Made by a program: the position numbers and the translations under genes. Below the pieces are notes generated by a model. The model was not told the origin of the DNA. It searched no databases and was given only the letters and a program-made list of their open reading frames with translations. This document shows, in pieces, positions 28,799-38,013 of a stretch of 64,000 nt of DNA (position 1 is its first letter; each line of letters starts with the position of its first letter). The stretch is from Rhizobium terrae (lineage in GTDB: Bacteria; Pseudomonadota; Alphaproteobacteria; Rhizobiales; Rhizobiaceae), in assembly GCF_003425685.1 (NCBI RefSeq), contig NZ_QJKM01000005.1:1-64000 (forward strand), given 5' to 3'.

Positions 28799-29695
28799 AG
28801 ACCACGAACGGCCGGGTCGATCCCAGCCGATGGCGATGCCAGGACCGCATTCTGGCTGATGGCGCCGGCGCTCGCGCTCTATGCCGTCTTCACGCTGCTT
28901 CCAATTGTTGCCACCTTCTGGCTGAGCTTTAACAGTTCCGCCGGTTTCAACACGTCCGCGAGTTTCGTCGGCGTCGGCAATTACGCCAAGGCGGCGCAGG
29001 ATCCGATCGTCTGGAAGAGCCTTGTCCATACCTTCATCTGGCTGGCCTACCATGTGGTGATGGCGGGCGGGCTCGGCCTTCTGCTGGCGCTTGCCGTCAG
29101 CAGGCTCAGGATCACGCAGGTCTTCTTCCGCACCGCCTTCTTCCTGCCGCATCTGGTCTCGCTCGCGGTCGTCGGCGTCATCTGGGCCAATATCTACGAC
29201 CCGTTTTTCGGCCTGCTGAATACGGCGCTGACGCGGATCGGGCTCGGCGCCTTCACGCAAGGCTGGCTTTCCGACCCCGCGCTCGTGCTCTTTTCCGTCA
29301 ATGTCGCAAGCTCGTGGCAGGGTTTCGGTCTCTACATGCTGCTCTTCATCGCCGGTCTGCAAAATATCGACCGTTCGCTCTATGACGCAGCCGAGGTGGA
29401 CGGCGCCAACGCTCTCCAGAAGCTGATTTATGTGACGCTGCCGGGGCTTCGTGAGGTCATGACCTTCGTCGTCTCGCTGGCGATGATCAACGGCCTCAAG
29501 GGCTTCGCCACGGTCTTCGTCATGACCAATGGCGGGCCGTTCTATCAGAGTGAGCTGATCACGACCTATATCTACCGGCTTGCCTTCCAGTCCCAGGATC
29601 ACGGACTTGCGGCAGTGCTCTGCATCCTGCTCAGCCTGCTTGCGATCGTCATCACCATCGTCTTCAACCGCTGGCGCGCGAGGCTTTCCCGATGA
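28793..29695 (+). CDS. ABC transporter permease (MalF type)
   Basis: An inner-membrane protein with six predicted helices. The first is FWLMAPALALYAVFTLLPIV; the EAA-like coupling loop is YDAAEVDGANALQKLIYVTL. The frame is open back to a GTG at 28700 that overlaps the previous stop (331 aa), with another ATG at 28733. The start at 28793 (300 aa) gives the usual family length and puts the hairpin in the untranslated gap; the choice is uncertain. It pairs with the permease whose ATG overlaps its stop. Confidence 0.88.
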   Translation: MSRPRTAGSIPADGDARTAFWLMAPALALYAVFTLLPIVATFWLSFNSSAGFNTSASFVGVGNYAKAAQDPIVWKSLVHTFIWLAYHVVMAGGLGLLLALAVSRLRITQVFFRTAFFLPHLVSLAVVGVIWANIYDPFFGLLNTALTRIGLGAFTQGWLSDPALVLFSVNVASSWQGFGLYMLLFIAGLQNIDRSLYDAAEVDGANALQKLIYVTLPGLREVMTFVVSLAMINGLKGFATVFVMTNGGPFYQSELITTYIYRLAFQSQDHGLAAVLCILLSLLAIVITIVFNRWRARLSR

Positions 29696-30519
29696 ATGTG
29701 CGCTATCGCGAATGGCCGGTGGCACTGGCGCTGACGCCGGTCTTGATCCTGATCCTCGCCCCCTTCGTCTGGCTGCTGATATCGAGTTTCAAGACCGAGG
29801 CCGAGATCGGCCAGGCCGATCCCTTCACCTGGCCCGCCGACCTGATGTGGCGGAACTATTTGGACGCCTGGCAGATTGGGGGCTTCGGCGACCTCGTCGG
29901 CAACAGCCTCATCAATCTCGTCGGCGTCGTCCTCCTGTCGCTCATCACCTGCGCGCCGGCCGGCTATGCGCTCGCCAAGATCCGCTTCTCCGGCCGGGAG
30001 TGGCTGTTCTATGCCTTCATCCTGGGCCTGACCGTGCCGGTCCAGGCGATCGTCATTCCGCTCTACCAGGTGCTTTTCGGACTGAACCTCGTCAACACGC
30101 TTACCGGTATCGTGCTGGTGCAGGTCAGCAACGGTATTCCGTTCGGCATATTCCTGATGCGGAGCTTCTTCATCGGCGTACCTGACGATTTGATCGAGGC
30201 GGCCAAGATCGACGGCGCCTCGCACTTCCAGATTCTCACCAAGGTCTTCCTGCCGATCTCGACGCCGGCGGTGCAGGCGCTCGTCATCATCAGCGCGCTC
30301 TCCACCTGGAACGATTTCTTCCTGCCGCTGATCGTGCTGATCAGCCCCGACGTACAGACGCTGCCGCTGGGGCTGGTGCGTTTCGCCAGCACCTACGCTT
30401 CCGACTACCGCCTGGTCTTCTCGGGCACCGTCATTTCATTCCTGCCGATCATTCTTCTCTACATCCTGATGCAGCGCCGCTTTACCGAGGGGCTGACGCA
30501 GGGAGCAATCAAGGGCTGA
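29692..30519 (+). CDS. ABC transporter permease (MalG type)
   Basis: A 275-aa six-helix permease. The N-terminal helix is VALALTPVLILILAPFVWLL; the coupling loop EAAKIDGASHFQILTKVFLP and the C-terminal FTEGLTQGAIKG are typical of MalG-type CUT1 permeases. The start overlaps the previous stop by ATGA. Forms the translocation pore with the preceding permease. Confidence 0.9.
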   Translation: MNVRYREWPVALALTPVLILILAPFVWLLISSFKTEAEIGQADPFTWPADLMWRNYLDAWQIGGFGDLVGNSLINLVGVVLLSLITCAPAGYALAKIRFSGREWLFYAFILGLTVPVQAIVIPLYQVLFGLNLVNTLTGIVLVQVSNGIPFGIFLMRSFFIGVPDDLIEAAKIDGASHFQILTKVFLPISTPAVQALVIISALSTWNDFFLPLIVLISPDVQTLPLGLVRFASTYASDYRLVFSGTVISFLPIILLYILMQRRFTEGLTQGAIKG

Positions 30520-30521
30520 CC

Positions 30522-31613
30522 ATGTCGCATCATGTCCAGCGGGAAATCCGCTACAATTTCGAATTCGACCATCGCATCAAGGCCTGCTTCATCGGCGCCG
30601 GCGGCCACGCCTACCGCAATGTCTATCCCGCGCTGCGTTATGCGCCGGTCGACCTTACTGGCATCTGCGATCTCGATCTCGGCCGCGCCGAGAAATTCGC
30701 CAAGCTCTTCGGCGCCGGCAAAGCCTATACCGACCACCGCGAGATGCTGGAACGGGAGAAGCCGGAACTGGTCTTTCTCGTCACCGCTTATCATCCCGAC
30801 GGCCGGGTGCAGGCGACCGATCTGGCGCTCGACGCGCTTGCGGCAGGCGCCCACGTCTGGATGGAAAAGCCAACCGCTGCGAGCCTCGAGGATATCGAAA
30901 AGCTGCAGGCGGCAAGCGCTACTGCCCGCCGCATGGTGATGACGGGTCTCAAGAAGACTTTTTTTCCTACCATCGAGAAGCTGAAAGATCTGATCGGCTC
31001 ACCCGGTTTCGGCAGGCTGACCTCGATCAATGTCCGCTATCCCCAGAGCCTGCCGAGACCGGAAGACCGCGCCGATCTGGTCAAGATGCAGAGCTTCCTC
31101 GACCATATTTACCATCCCGGCGCGATCCTCAATTTCCTCGGCGGAGAGATCGAGCGCGCGGGCTATGAATGGGAGCCACTGACGGGCGCGAGCGTTACCA
31201 GCCTGCGCTTCCGCTCCGGCGCGATCGGCACGCTGCATTTTGCCGCCGGCCAGTCGGGCGGCAGTATCTTCGAGCGGGTCGAAATCATCGGCGAAGGCGC
31301 CAACGCCATCGTCGAGAACGGCAGCCGGCTGACTTATTTCCGCAAGGCGGACCTGCCGTCTTATGGCCGCGCCGCGAGTTTCATCCAGCCGGACGAAAAT
31401 GCGGCGCTCTTTTACGAACCGGAGCATTCGCTTGGCCAACTCTACAACAACAACCTCTTCTATCTCGGCTACGTGCCCGAAATCCTGCACCTGACCGACG
31501 CGATCCTTGCCGGCACGCCGATCACAAGAGGCACGCTCGAAATCGCCCGCGAGATCATGAAGCTCTTCGAATTCTACAGACGCACGGATGCCGGCGTCAC
31601 TTCCAATCTCTGA
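30522..31613 (+). CDS. Gfo/Idh/MocA family oxidoreductase
   Basis: A 363-aa NAD(P)-dependent sugar or polyol dehydrogenase. The Rossmann motif is KACFIGAGGHAYRNVYPALR with the acidic end ICDLDLGRAEKF; the EKPTA motif is in HVWMEKPTAASL. The C-terminal domain has FLDHIYHPGAILNFLGGEIE with the catalytic-type H-x-x-G-A/D region. Starts 2 bases after the permease stop. It probably oxidises the imported sugar; the substrate is open. Confidence 0.88.
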   Translation: MSHHVQREIRYNFEFDHRIKACFIGAGGHAYRNVYPALRYAPVDLTGICDLDLGRAEKFAKLFGAGKAYTDHREMLEREKPELVFLVTAYHPDGRVQATDLALDALAAGAHVWMEKPTAASLEDIEKLQAASATARRMVMTGLKKTFFPTIEKLKDLIGSPGFGRLTSINVRYPQSLPRPEDRADLVKMQSFLDHIYHPGAILNFLGGEIERAGYEWEPLTGASVTSLRFRSGAIGTLHFAAGQSGGSIFERVEIIGEGANAIVENGSRLTYFRKADLPSYGRAASFIQPDENAALFYEPEHSLGQLYNNNLFYLGYVPEILHLTDAILAGTPITRGTLEIAREIMKLFEFYRRTDAGVTSNL

Positions 31614-31627
31614 CCGGAGGCACAGCC

Positions 31628-32008
31628 TTGAGCGAGACCGACATCATTTTCAGAAAAGCCGGTGGCGAATTCATGCCGACCAGTTGGGGTGAACTCAACT
31701 GGAAGATCACCGGCGACGGTACGCCCGGTGCCGAGATGACATTCGGCACCTGCCGCATCAATCCCGGCGAGCGCAACCAGCTGCATTCTCATCCCGATTG
31801 CGAGGAGATCCTCTACGTCGTCTCCGGCAGTTGCGAACACAAGCTCGGTGACGCCCTTTACCGGCTCGAAGCAGGAGACGCGATCCGCATTCCCCGCAAC
31901 ATCAGGCACTGGGCACGCGCGCTCGGCACTGAACCGCTCTTCGCCCTGATCATGTTCTCCTCCGGCACCAGGACGGCGGTCAATCATGAAAGCGAAGGCG
32001 CGGCCTGA
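31628..32008 (+). CDS. Cupin domain protein
   Basis: A 126-aa single-domain cupin from a TTG start (GGAGG 7 bases upstream). Metal-binding motif 1 is RNQLHSHPDCEEILYVVSG and motif 2 DAIRIPRNIRHWARA. Such cupins often bind or isomerise sugars or serve as dioxygenases or sensors. It sits between the dehydrogenase and the transporter ATPase, so a role with the same substrate is likely. Confidence 0.8.
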   Translation: MSETDIIFRKAGGEFMPTSWGELNWKITGDGTPGAEMTFGTCRINPGERNQLHSHPDCEEILYVVSGSCEHKLGDALYRLEAGDAIRIPRNIRHWARALGTEPLFALIMFSSGTRTAVNHESEGAA

Positions 32009-32036
32009 CACGACGATCACCAGGGGAATAAATATC

Positions 32037-33104
32037 ATGGCGTCGATCGCGCTTCACAACATCCGCAAATCCTACGGCAGCCTGCCTGTCATCCATGGCG
32101 TTGACGTCGATATCAAAGACGGTGAATTCATCGTGCTCGTCGGGCCGTCCGGCTGCGGCAAGTCCACGCTGCTGCGTATGATCGCCGGCCTGGAGACGAT
32201 CTCCGACGGCCGCCTTTCGATCGGCGGTCGCACGGTCAATGACCTGCCGTCGAAAGAGCGCGATATTGCCATGGTGTTCCAGAGTTATGCGCTCTATCCG
32301 CACCTGACCGTGGCCGAAAATATGGGCTTTTCCCTCAAATTGCGCGGCACGGCCAAGGACGAGATCGGCCGCCGCGTTCAATCTGCCGCCAAGATTCTCG
32401 CGCTGGAACCCTATCTCGACCGTCATCCGCGCCATCTCTCGGGCGGCCAGCGCCAGCGCGTCGCAATGGGCCGGGCGATCGTGCGCGATCCGAAGGTTTT
32501 CCTCTTCGACGAACCGCTTTCCAATCTCGACGCCAAGCTACGCGTGGCGATGCGCGCCGAGATCAAGGAGCTTCACCAGCGGCTGAGGATCACCACCGTC
32601 TACGTCACCCATGATCAGACCGAGGCAATGACCATGGCCGACCGCATCGTCGTGATGCGCGACGGCATCGTCGAGCAGATCGGGACTCCGCTGGAGATCT
32701 ACGATTACCCGGCAACCACCTTCGTCGCCGGTTTCATCGGCATGCCGGCGATGAACCTCATCAAGGGCCGTATCCAGGCCGATGCCACTTCGATCTTCCG
32801 CACGGACAGCGGCGTCGCCTTGCAGCTGTCGCTGCGTCCCGGCACGGCCCATCCCAATGAAGAGCTCATCTACGGCATCAGGCCGGAACAGTTCGTCCTC
32901 GCCGACGATGGAACGCCGGCACAGATCGTCGTCGTCGAGCCGACAGGAGCAGAGACGCAGGTCGTCGCCCGGATCGGCGGAGAAAACGTCAATATGCTGT
33001 TTCGCGAGCGCATTGCCGTAAGGCCTGGCGACACCATCCGCTTCACCTTGCGGGTGGCCGGTGAACACCTGTTTTCGGCCGCCACGGGCAGACGTTTTCC
33101 TTAG
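32037..33104 (+). CDS. ABC transporter ATP-binding protein (MalK/UgpC type)
   Basis: A 355-aa ATPase. Walker A GPSGCGKST, Q-loop VFQSYALYPHLTV, signature LSGGQRQRVAMGRAIV, Walker B VFLFDEPLSNLD and H-loop VTHDQTEAMTMADR. The C-terminal TOBE regulatory domain starts about residue 235 (AGFIGMPAMNLIKG). Last gene of the operon. Energises the two permeases above. Confidence 0.93.
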   Translation: MASIALHNIRKSYGSLPVIHGVDVDIKDGEFIVLVGPSGCGKSTLLRMIAGLETISDGRLSIGGRTVNDLPSKERDIAMVFQSYALYPHLTVAENMGFSLKLRGTAKDEIGRRVQSAAKILALEPYLDRHPRHLSGGQRQRVAMGRAIVRDPKVFLFDEPLSNLDAKLRVAMRAEIKELHQRLRITTVYVTHDQTEAMTMADRIVVMRDGIVEQIGTPLEIYDYPATTFVAGFIGMPAMNLIKGRIQADATSIFRTDSGVALQLSLRPGTAHPNEELIYGIRPEQFVLADDGTPAQIVVVEPTGAETQVVARIGGENVNMLFRERIAVRPGDTIRFTLRVAGEHLFSAATGRRFP

Positions 33105-33279
33105 TTTTGTCGAGGCTCTGACGATTGGCGCGTCCTCGTCGCATCGACTGGGGGCTCAATCTCGCATCACCTGCGCTAGGGAAGACCGTCGCTCATGATC
33201 GAGACTAAGTTCGTGTAGCCGAGGAAGTGAAACCCGGGAGATTGCCTACCATCGGTAACATGTTTTACGGCCGTGGATG

Positions 33280-33893
33280 TCAGGCGGCAAAGGCCTGCTC
33301 ATCCTCAATCGCCCGCTGTTCGGCCTTGCTAGCCGGCTTGACGGCCAGGCGGTAGCCCTTCAGGCGGGCGATCGGCGCCAGCGTCGCATACAGAGCCTTT
33401 TGCACCCAGACCGGCGGACCAGAGATATAAAGGTGGTCCGGGAAAGCATTGAGCGCCAGCGCGATCGGCAGCAGCTTCACCGAGCCATCCGGCTTGAAGT
33501 AATCCGGGTATTCCGAGGTCCAGCGGGCGATGTTCAGGAGGAACCGCAGGTGCTGCTGAGCAGCGACGAAGGTCACCGTCCGGTGGGTATCGCCGTTAAA
33601 CGCATTGCGGAAGAGGTGGCTGGCCCCCCTTCGGCACGATGATCGACTGGCCCTCGGTCGCGACATATTCCTTCGTCGATCATCACCATGACGCAGCCGC
33701 TGTTGACGGTGAAGATCTCGTCGGTGCCAGGATGGATATGGGCGAGGGCATTGCCGCCGCCGGAGCCACCCTTGTCAAGCACAACGTCCATGCGGCTGGA
33801 TATCCCGCTTTCATAGGGATGGGTGAAGACGAAGGTCTCACTGTTGAAATGATTGACGATACGGGTATTGGCAGGCACAAGCGCTTCGCGCAT
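33280..33893 (-). pseudogene. Cupin protein gene with two +1 frameshifts
   Basis: Frames join to a protein of about 205 aa: REALVPANTRIVNHFNSETF, VVLDKGGSGGGNALAHIHPG, then a shift near 33683, EYVATEGQSIIVPK, another at the G-run near 33628, and ASHLFRNAFNGDTHRTVTFV through WTSEYPDYFKPDGSVKLLPI to the end. Both shifts are extra G bases, one in a run of six G, which is also a typical sequencing error. Divergent from the broken LysR gene. Confidence 0.7.
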
Positions 33894-34002
33894 GGCGTTT
33901 CTCCTGATTCTGTGCTGATGTAGCGTGATTTGGCCCGCAAACGCGTTTCGCTGGCAATGAAAGTCGTGTGGATTATTCGCGTTTCTGCTTCAAACACCGT
34001 TA

Positions 34003-35003
34003 TTGCCGCTGTCTTCACCGGATTTGCATAACGTGAGGGAGCCCATCAATGTCGATGATCTGCGTTTTCTGCTGTCGGTTGCTGAGACGGGATCGACGTT
34101 TTCGGCCTCCAAGGCACTGAATGTCAGCCAGAGTACGTGTCCCGACGGATCGTCGCCGCGCTTGAGGCCGATCTGTGCATCCAGCTGTTCGACAAGCGAC
34201 GCACTGGCTATGTGCTGACGGAGGCGGGTGCGGCGTTGATCGCGCCTGCACAGGCGGTGCGCCAGGCGGTAGACTCCTTTTCTAGCGCGGTCGGCAGTCA
34301 TTCCCGCGAGGTTTCGGGTACAGTGCGGTTCACCACCAACGATGTGCTGGCCAACATGCTGCTGACGGACCTGACGATGCGGCTGAAGCAGGTGCATCCG
34401 GGCGTGCGGCTGGAGGTGGACATCAGCAACCTGCTGCGGAGCCTCGCCAACGGAGAGGCAGACGTTGCGTTGCGGGCGGCACCGGCGCCGACGGAGACTG
34501 GGCTGGTGGGGCTCAAGATGGTGGAGGATTACTGGAGCCTCTACTGCTCGCGCAGCTATGCCGAACACAATGGGGTGCCGAAGAGCCCGGAGGAGTTATC
34601 GGGCCACGCGCTGGTCGGCATCGACCCCCATGTGCGGGATCGCCCTATTTTTGAATGGGCACGTCAGCACTTCCCGCCGGAGACGATGCTGTTGCGGCAA
34701 AACAGTGTTCCCGCAGTCTTCGCCAGCGTGCGCAACGGTCTTGGCATCGGCTTTTACTCCGAGTTTATCGCCGCAGGCGATCCCGAACTCGTGCTATGCT
34801 TCCGCCCTCCGGTGCCGCCGGCTGCGGAAATCTGGTTGGTGACACATGAGCGGTTGCGTCACGTGCCGCGGGTCAGGGCGGTGATGGATGCAATCAAGGG
34901 GTTGGTGAAGGAGAGAGCGGGGCGAGGCCTAGGTGAAGAGCGCGAAATGGCCCATGAAGAAGGCGCTGACCGCAATCATTCCCCAAGCGACCGAAGTGCG
35001 TGA
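34003..35003 (+). pseudogene. LysR family regulator gene, frameshifted in the helix-turn-helix
   Basis: VDDLRFLLSVAETGSTFSAS followed by ALNVSQST gives the HTH start. One base is missing near 34131, and the next frame continues SRRIVAALEADLCIQLFDKR, TGYVLTEAGAALIAPAQAV and a normal effector domain to about 34919 (AIKGLVKERA). Codons after that are run-through into MFS debris. The break lies inside the recognition helix, so no DNA-binding product is expected unless it is a sequencing error. A start at 34033 (GTG) is also possible. Confidence 0.75.
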
Positions 35004-35270
35004 CAGCAGCTCCAACGGGTTGCTCGATGGTCGGGGTCTCGGGTCGCCATGGCTGGGAGCGCGAATAGCTTCCAAAAGAATACCCGCCGCAACCGGCACG
35101 ATGCAGAAGAAGGTACCGCGCGACTGATGATGCCGCCGAGGTAGCTGTCAAGCGGGCGACCAGTGCCACGGCGAGGGCGTTGCCGCCATTGCGGATCGCA
35201 AGGGCCTGCGGAACCTGCCGGTCCTGCGCCAAGGGAATCGCGGTCGCGGCCTTGCCAAAGGCCGATCATA
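34929..35270 (-). pseudogene. MFS transporter fragment with frameshifts
   Basis: Pieces of an AraJ/SotB-like drug or sugar efflux MFS protein in three frames: PLAQDRQVPQALAIRNGGNALA, then PLDSYLGGIISRA, then GTFFCIVPVAAGILLEAIRA, ELLSRTSVAWGMIAVSAFF and MGHFALFT. Both ends are missing, and its 3' side abuts the end of the broken LysR gene. A remnant only. From here to 35417 nothing else is recognised. Confidence 0.65.
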
Positions 35271-35417
35271 TCGATCTTCTCAGCAATCCGAAATCTCTTC
35301 GTTCCCCCGTATTGGAAACGCCCGGCCCTTTCCACTCACACTCATCGGGTCCGCGCAATGGCGCAGTGGAAAGCCGTGACCGGCACAACTGTCTAACCTC
35401 AGTCGGAACCTCTCAGC

Positions 35418-36416
35418 TCACGCTTGAGGCTTGCCACCGTCCTCCAGGGCGGCCATGGCAATGGCCTGCCTGCGGGCGTCGCGGTAGCGGGAAAACTGCG
35501 TGTCTGCGATCACGCCGGCAAGGATGACGCTGCCCATGACGGCGAAATTCAGTGAAGAGGGGATGCCCAAGAGATTGACGAGGTTTTGCAGGACCTGAAG
35601 CAGGATCACGCCCAGCACCACGCCGATGATCGACCCCTCGCCACCCCGCAGGGAAAAGCCGCCCAGGACCGCGGCGGCTATGCCGTACAGCTCGTAGAAA
35701 TTGCCATGGGACGAAGGTTGGACAGAGCGGGTATACATGGCGAAAAACACCGCCGAAATGCCCGTCAGGAAGGCGCAAAGCACATAGGCCTGGATGATGA
35801 TCCTGTTGGTGTCGATACCTGAAAAACTCGCCGCCTCGGGATTTTTGCCGACGGCAAGAAGATGCCGGCCGAGCACCGTCCGGTGCAGGAGAAACCAGGC
35901 GGCAACAGCGACCAGCAGGAACGCGATGACGGAATGCGGCACGCCGGCTGTGCGGCCCGCGACCAGATATTCCAGCATCGGAAAGTCGGACCCGAAGGTA
36001 AAGCCGGCTGTGCCATCCCTGGTGTAGAAGCGAGCAATGCCGCGATAGATCAGAAGGCCGCAGAGGGTGACGACGAAAGGCTGAAGCTTGAGGCGGGTTA
36101 TCAGCCAGCCGTGCAGAAGGCCGATGGCGACTGACAGCACCATCACGATTGCAAGCGCGACCGGCCAGGGAACGCTGAAGCTGGCGATCAGATCGACAAA
36201 AATGACGCCTATCAGCGCGATCACCGAGCCGATGGAGAGTTCGATGCCCGCCGTGACGATGACGAAGGCCTCGGCAATGGAGAACAACCCGAACAGGCCG
36301 ATCAAATTTGCTGTGTTGGCGAGGTTGATCGGCGACAGGAACCGTGGATTCATCACGGCGACGATTGCGCCGACGGTCATCACAAGCGTGGCTAATCCGA
36401 TATCTTTTTTCTGCAT
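35418..36416 (-). CDS. ABC transporter permease (ribose/CUT2 type)
   Basis: A 332-aa RbsC-like permease with 8-10 membrane spans. FLSPINLANTANLIGLFGLF, FVIVTAGIELSIGSVIALIG (the G-I-D/E-L-S-x-G-S motif) and YGIAAAVLGGFSLRGGEGSI are family hallmarks. Starts 12 bases after the ATPase stop. Works with the two-domain ATPase and the 38014 binding protein. Confidence 0.9.
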   Translation of the reverse strand: MQKKDIGLATLVMTVGAIVAVMNPRFLSPINLANTANLIGLFGLFSIAEAFVIVTAGIELSIGSVIALIGVIFVDLIASFSVPWPVALAIVMVLSVAIGLLHGWLITRLKLQPFVVTLCGLLIYRGIARFYTRDGTAGFTFGSDFPMLEYLVAGRTAGVPHSVIAFLLVAVAAWFLLHRTVLGRHLLAVGKNPEAASFSGIDTNRIIIQAYVLCAFLTGISAVFFAMYTRSVQPSSHGNFYELYGIAAAVLGGFSLRGGEGSIIGVVLGVILLQVLQNLVNLLGIPSSLNFAVMGSVILAGVIADTQFSRYRDARRQAIAMAALEDGGKPQA

Positions 36417-36428
36417 GCTACGGAGTTC

Positions 36429-37934
36429 CTATTCCACGGCCAGTTGGAGAATGGTCTCCTCGGTCAGTTGATCGCGCGCGAGCGTGCCGGCGATGCGCCC
36501 GCGGCACATGACGGCGACCCGATCGGATATCCCGATCACCTCTTCCATGTCCGACGAGATCATCAACAGCGCGACGCCATCGGCGGCGAGCGCCTGCATC
36601 AGGCGGTAAACTTCCGCCTTGGCGCCGACATCGATACCGCGTGTGGGCTCGTCCAGAATGATGATCCCGGGCTTCATTGCCAGCCATTTGGCCAAGACCA
36701 CCTTCTGCTGGTTGCCACCGGACATTTCCGCCGCAGCGCGACCGAGGCCTGCCGTCTTGATGTTCAGTTTGTGCCGCGATGCCTCAGCCAGGGCGGTCTC
36801 GGCGCCTATATCGACAAATCCTGCTCGCGACAGCGCGGCATGGCTCGGCATGGCGATGTTCTCGGTGATCGAGAAATCGAGAAAAAGGCCTTCCGTCTTG
36901 CGATCCTCCGGCACCAGGCAGAGGCCCGCGGCGATGGCGGCTGGAACGGAATGGCCGACGAGCCGCTGGCCCTCGATCTCCAGTACGCCCCCTTCGATGC
37001 GGTCTATGCCAAACAGCGCGCGGGCAAGCTCCGTACGCCCCGCGCCGACCAGGCCGGTCAGGCACAGGATCTCGCCGGCGCGCAGGCAAAGGTCGAGCGG
37101 ATGCTGCGGATAGGCCTTTGTGCGCAGGCCCTTCAATTCCAGGACCGGCCTGCCGGGGTCATGCTCTGCCTTTTCATAGAACTGGCCGAGATCGCGGCCG
37201 ATCATCAGCCGGATCATGGCGTCCTTGGTGATTTCGCCGCAACCGAGGGTTCCCGCATTGCGGCCGTCACGCAGCGCCACGACGCGGCTCGCCACCTCCT
37301 CGATTTCAGCCAGGCGGTGGGTGATGAACAGCACCGCCACGCCGTCGGCGCTCAGCTGCCTGATCACGTCAAGAAGACGCTTGGTCTCGGACAGGGTCAG
37401 AGTGGACGTGGGTTCGTCGAGAATGAGCAGGCGCGGATCGATCGAAAGCGCACGGGCGATTTCAAGCAATTGCTGGTCGGCCAGAGACAGGCCCGAGACA
37501 GCGTCATTCGGACCGAAACGAGTGCCCAGCCTGGCGAGGATCGGCGCGACCTTGCTCTCCATGGCGGCCCGGTCGAGAAAACCAAACATCCCGCGCCTGA
37601 TTTCCCGCCCCAGAAGGACGTTTGCCGTCACATCGAGATTTGAAAACGGATTGAGTTCCTGGTGGACAAGGGCGATGCCGCGCTCATGCACACGCGCCGA
37701 TGTCAGCGATGTCACTTCCTCGCCATCGATGATGATGCGGCCCTCATCCGGCGCGATGGCGCCGCTTAGCACTTTCATCAGCGTGGATTTTCCCGCCCCG
37801 TTTTCTCCAACCAGGCCGACCACCTCGCCGCTACGGATGCTCAGCGAGACATTGTTGAGGGCGACTGCTCCCGGGTAGACCTTGGTAATCCCCAGAAGGT
37901 CGAGCGATATGTCTTTTTGCCGATGGGCCGTCAT
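36429..37934 (-). CDS. ABC transporter two-domain ATPase (RbsA/MglA type)
   Basis: A 501-aa CUT2 ATPase. The N-terminal domain has GLVGENGAGKSTLMKVLSGA (Walker A) and LSLADQQLLEIARALSIDPR. The C-terminal domain has the usual altered Walker A GLVGAGRTELARALFG, the signature MSGGNQQKVVLAKWLA and Walker B IIILDEPTRGIDVGAK. Second gene of the minus-strand operon, separated from the binding protein gene by a strong hairpin. Confidence 0.93.
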   Translation of the reverse strand: MTAHRQKDISLDLLGITKVYPGAVALNNVSLSIRSGEVVGLVGENGAGKSTLMKVLSGAIAPDEGRIIIDGEEVTSLTSARVHERGIALVHQELNPFSNLDVTANVLLGREIRRGMFGFLDRAAMESKVAPILARLGTRFGPNDAVSGLSLADQQLLEIARALSIDPRLLILDEPTSTLTLSETKRLLDVIRQLSADGVAVLFITHRLAEIEEVASRVVALRDGRNAGTLGCGEITKDAMIRLMIGRDLGQFYEKAEHDPGRPVLELKGLRTKAYPQHPLDLCLRAGEILCLTGLVGAGRTELARALFGIDRIEGGVLEIEGQRLVGHSVPAAIAAGLCLVPEDRKTEGLFLDFSITENIAMPSHAALSRAGFVDIGAETALAEASRHKLNIKTAGLGRAAAEMSGGNQQKVVLAKWLAMKPGIIILDEPTRGIDVGAKAEVYRLMQALAADGVALLMISSDMEEVIGISDRVAVMCRGRIAGTLARDQLTEETILQLAVE

Positions 37935-37961
37935 CGAAACTCCGGGATGGCAGGGACGGAT

Positions 37962-37990
37962 GCTGCACGAACCACGCGAGTTCGTGCAGC
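37962..37990 (-). repeat. Perfect 11-bp inverted repeat between binding-protein and ATPase genes
   Basis: GCTGCACGAAC pairs with GTTCGTGCAGC around a 7-base loop, in the 79-base gap after the binding-protein stop (38014). No U-run, so it is more likely an mRNA 3'-end stabiliser or partial terminator than a full terminator. Confidence 0.8.
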
Positions 37991-38013
37991 AGGGACTGTT
38001 TTGGAGGCGACTC

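Noticed and set aside
28673..29725. 350-codon minus-strand frame opposite the permease
   Set aside because: Shadow of a membrane protein gene; composition is rich in Asp, His and Arg as expected for the reverse of hydrophobic codons.
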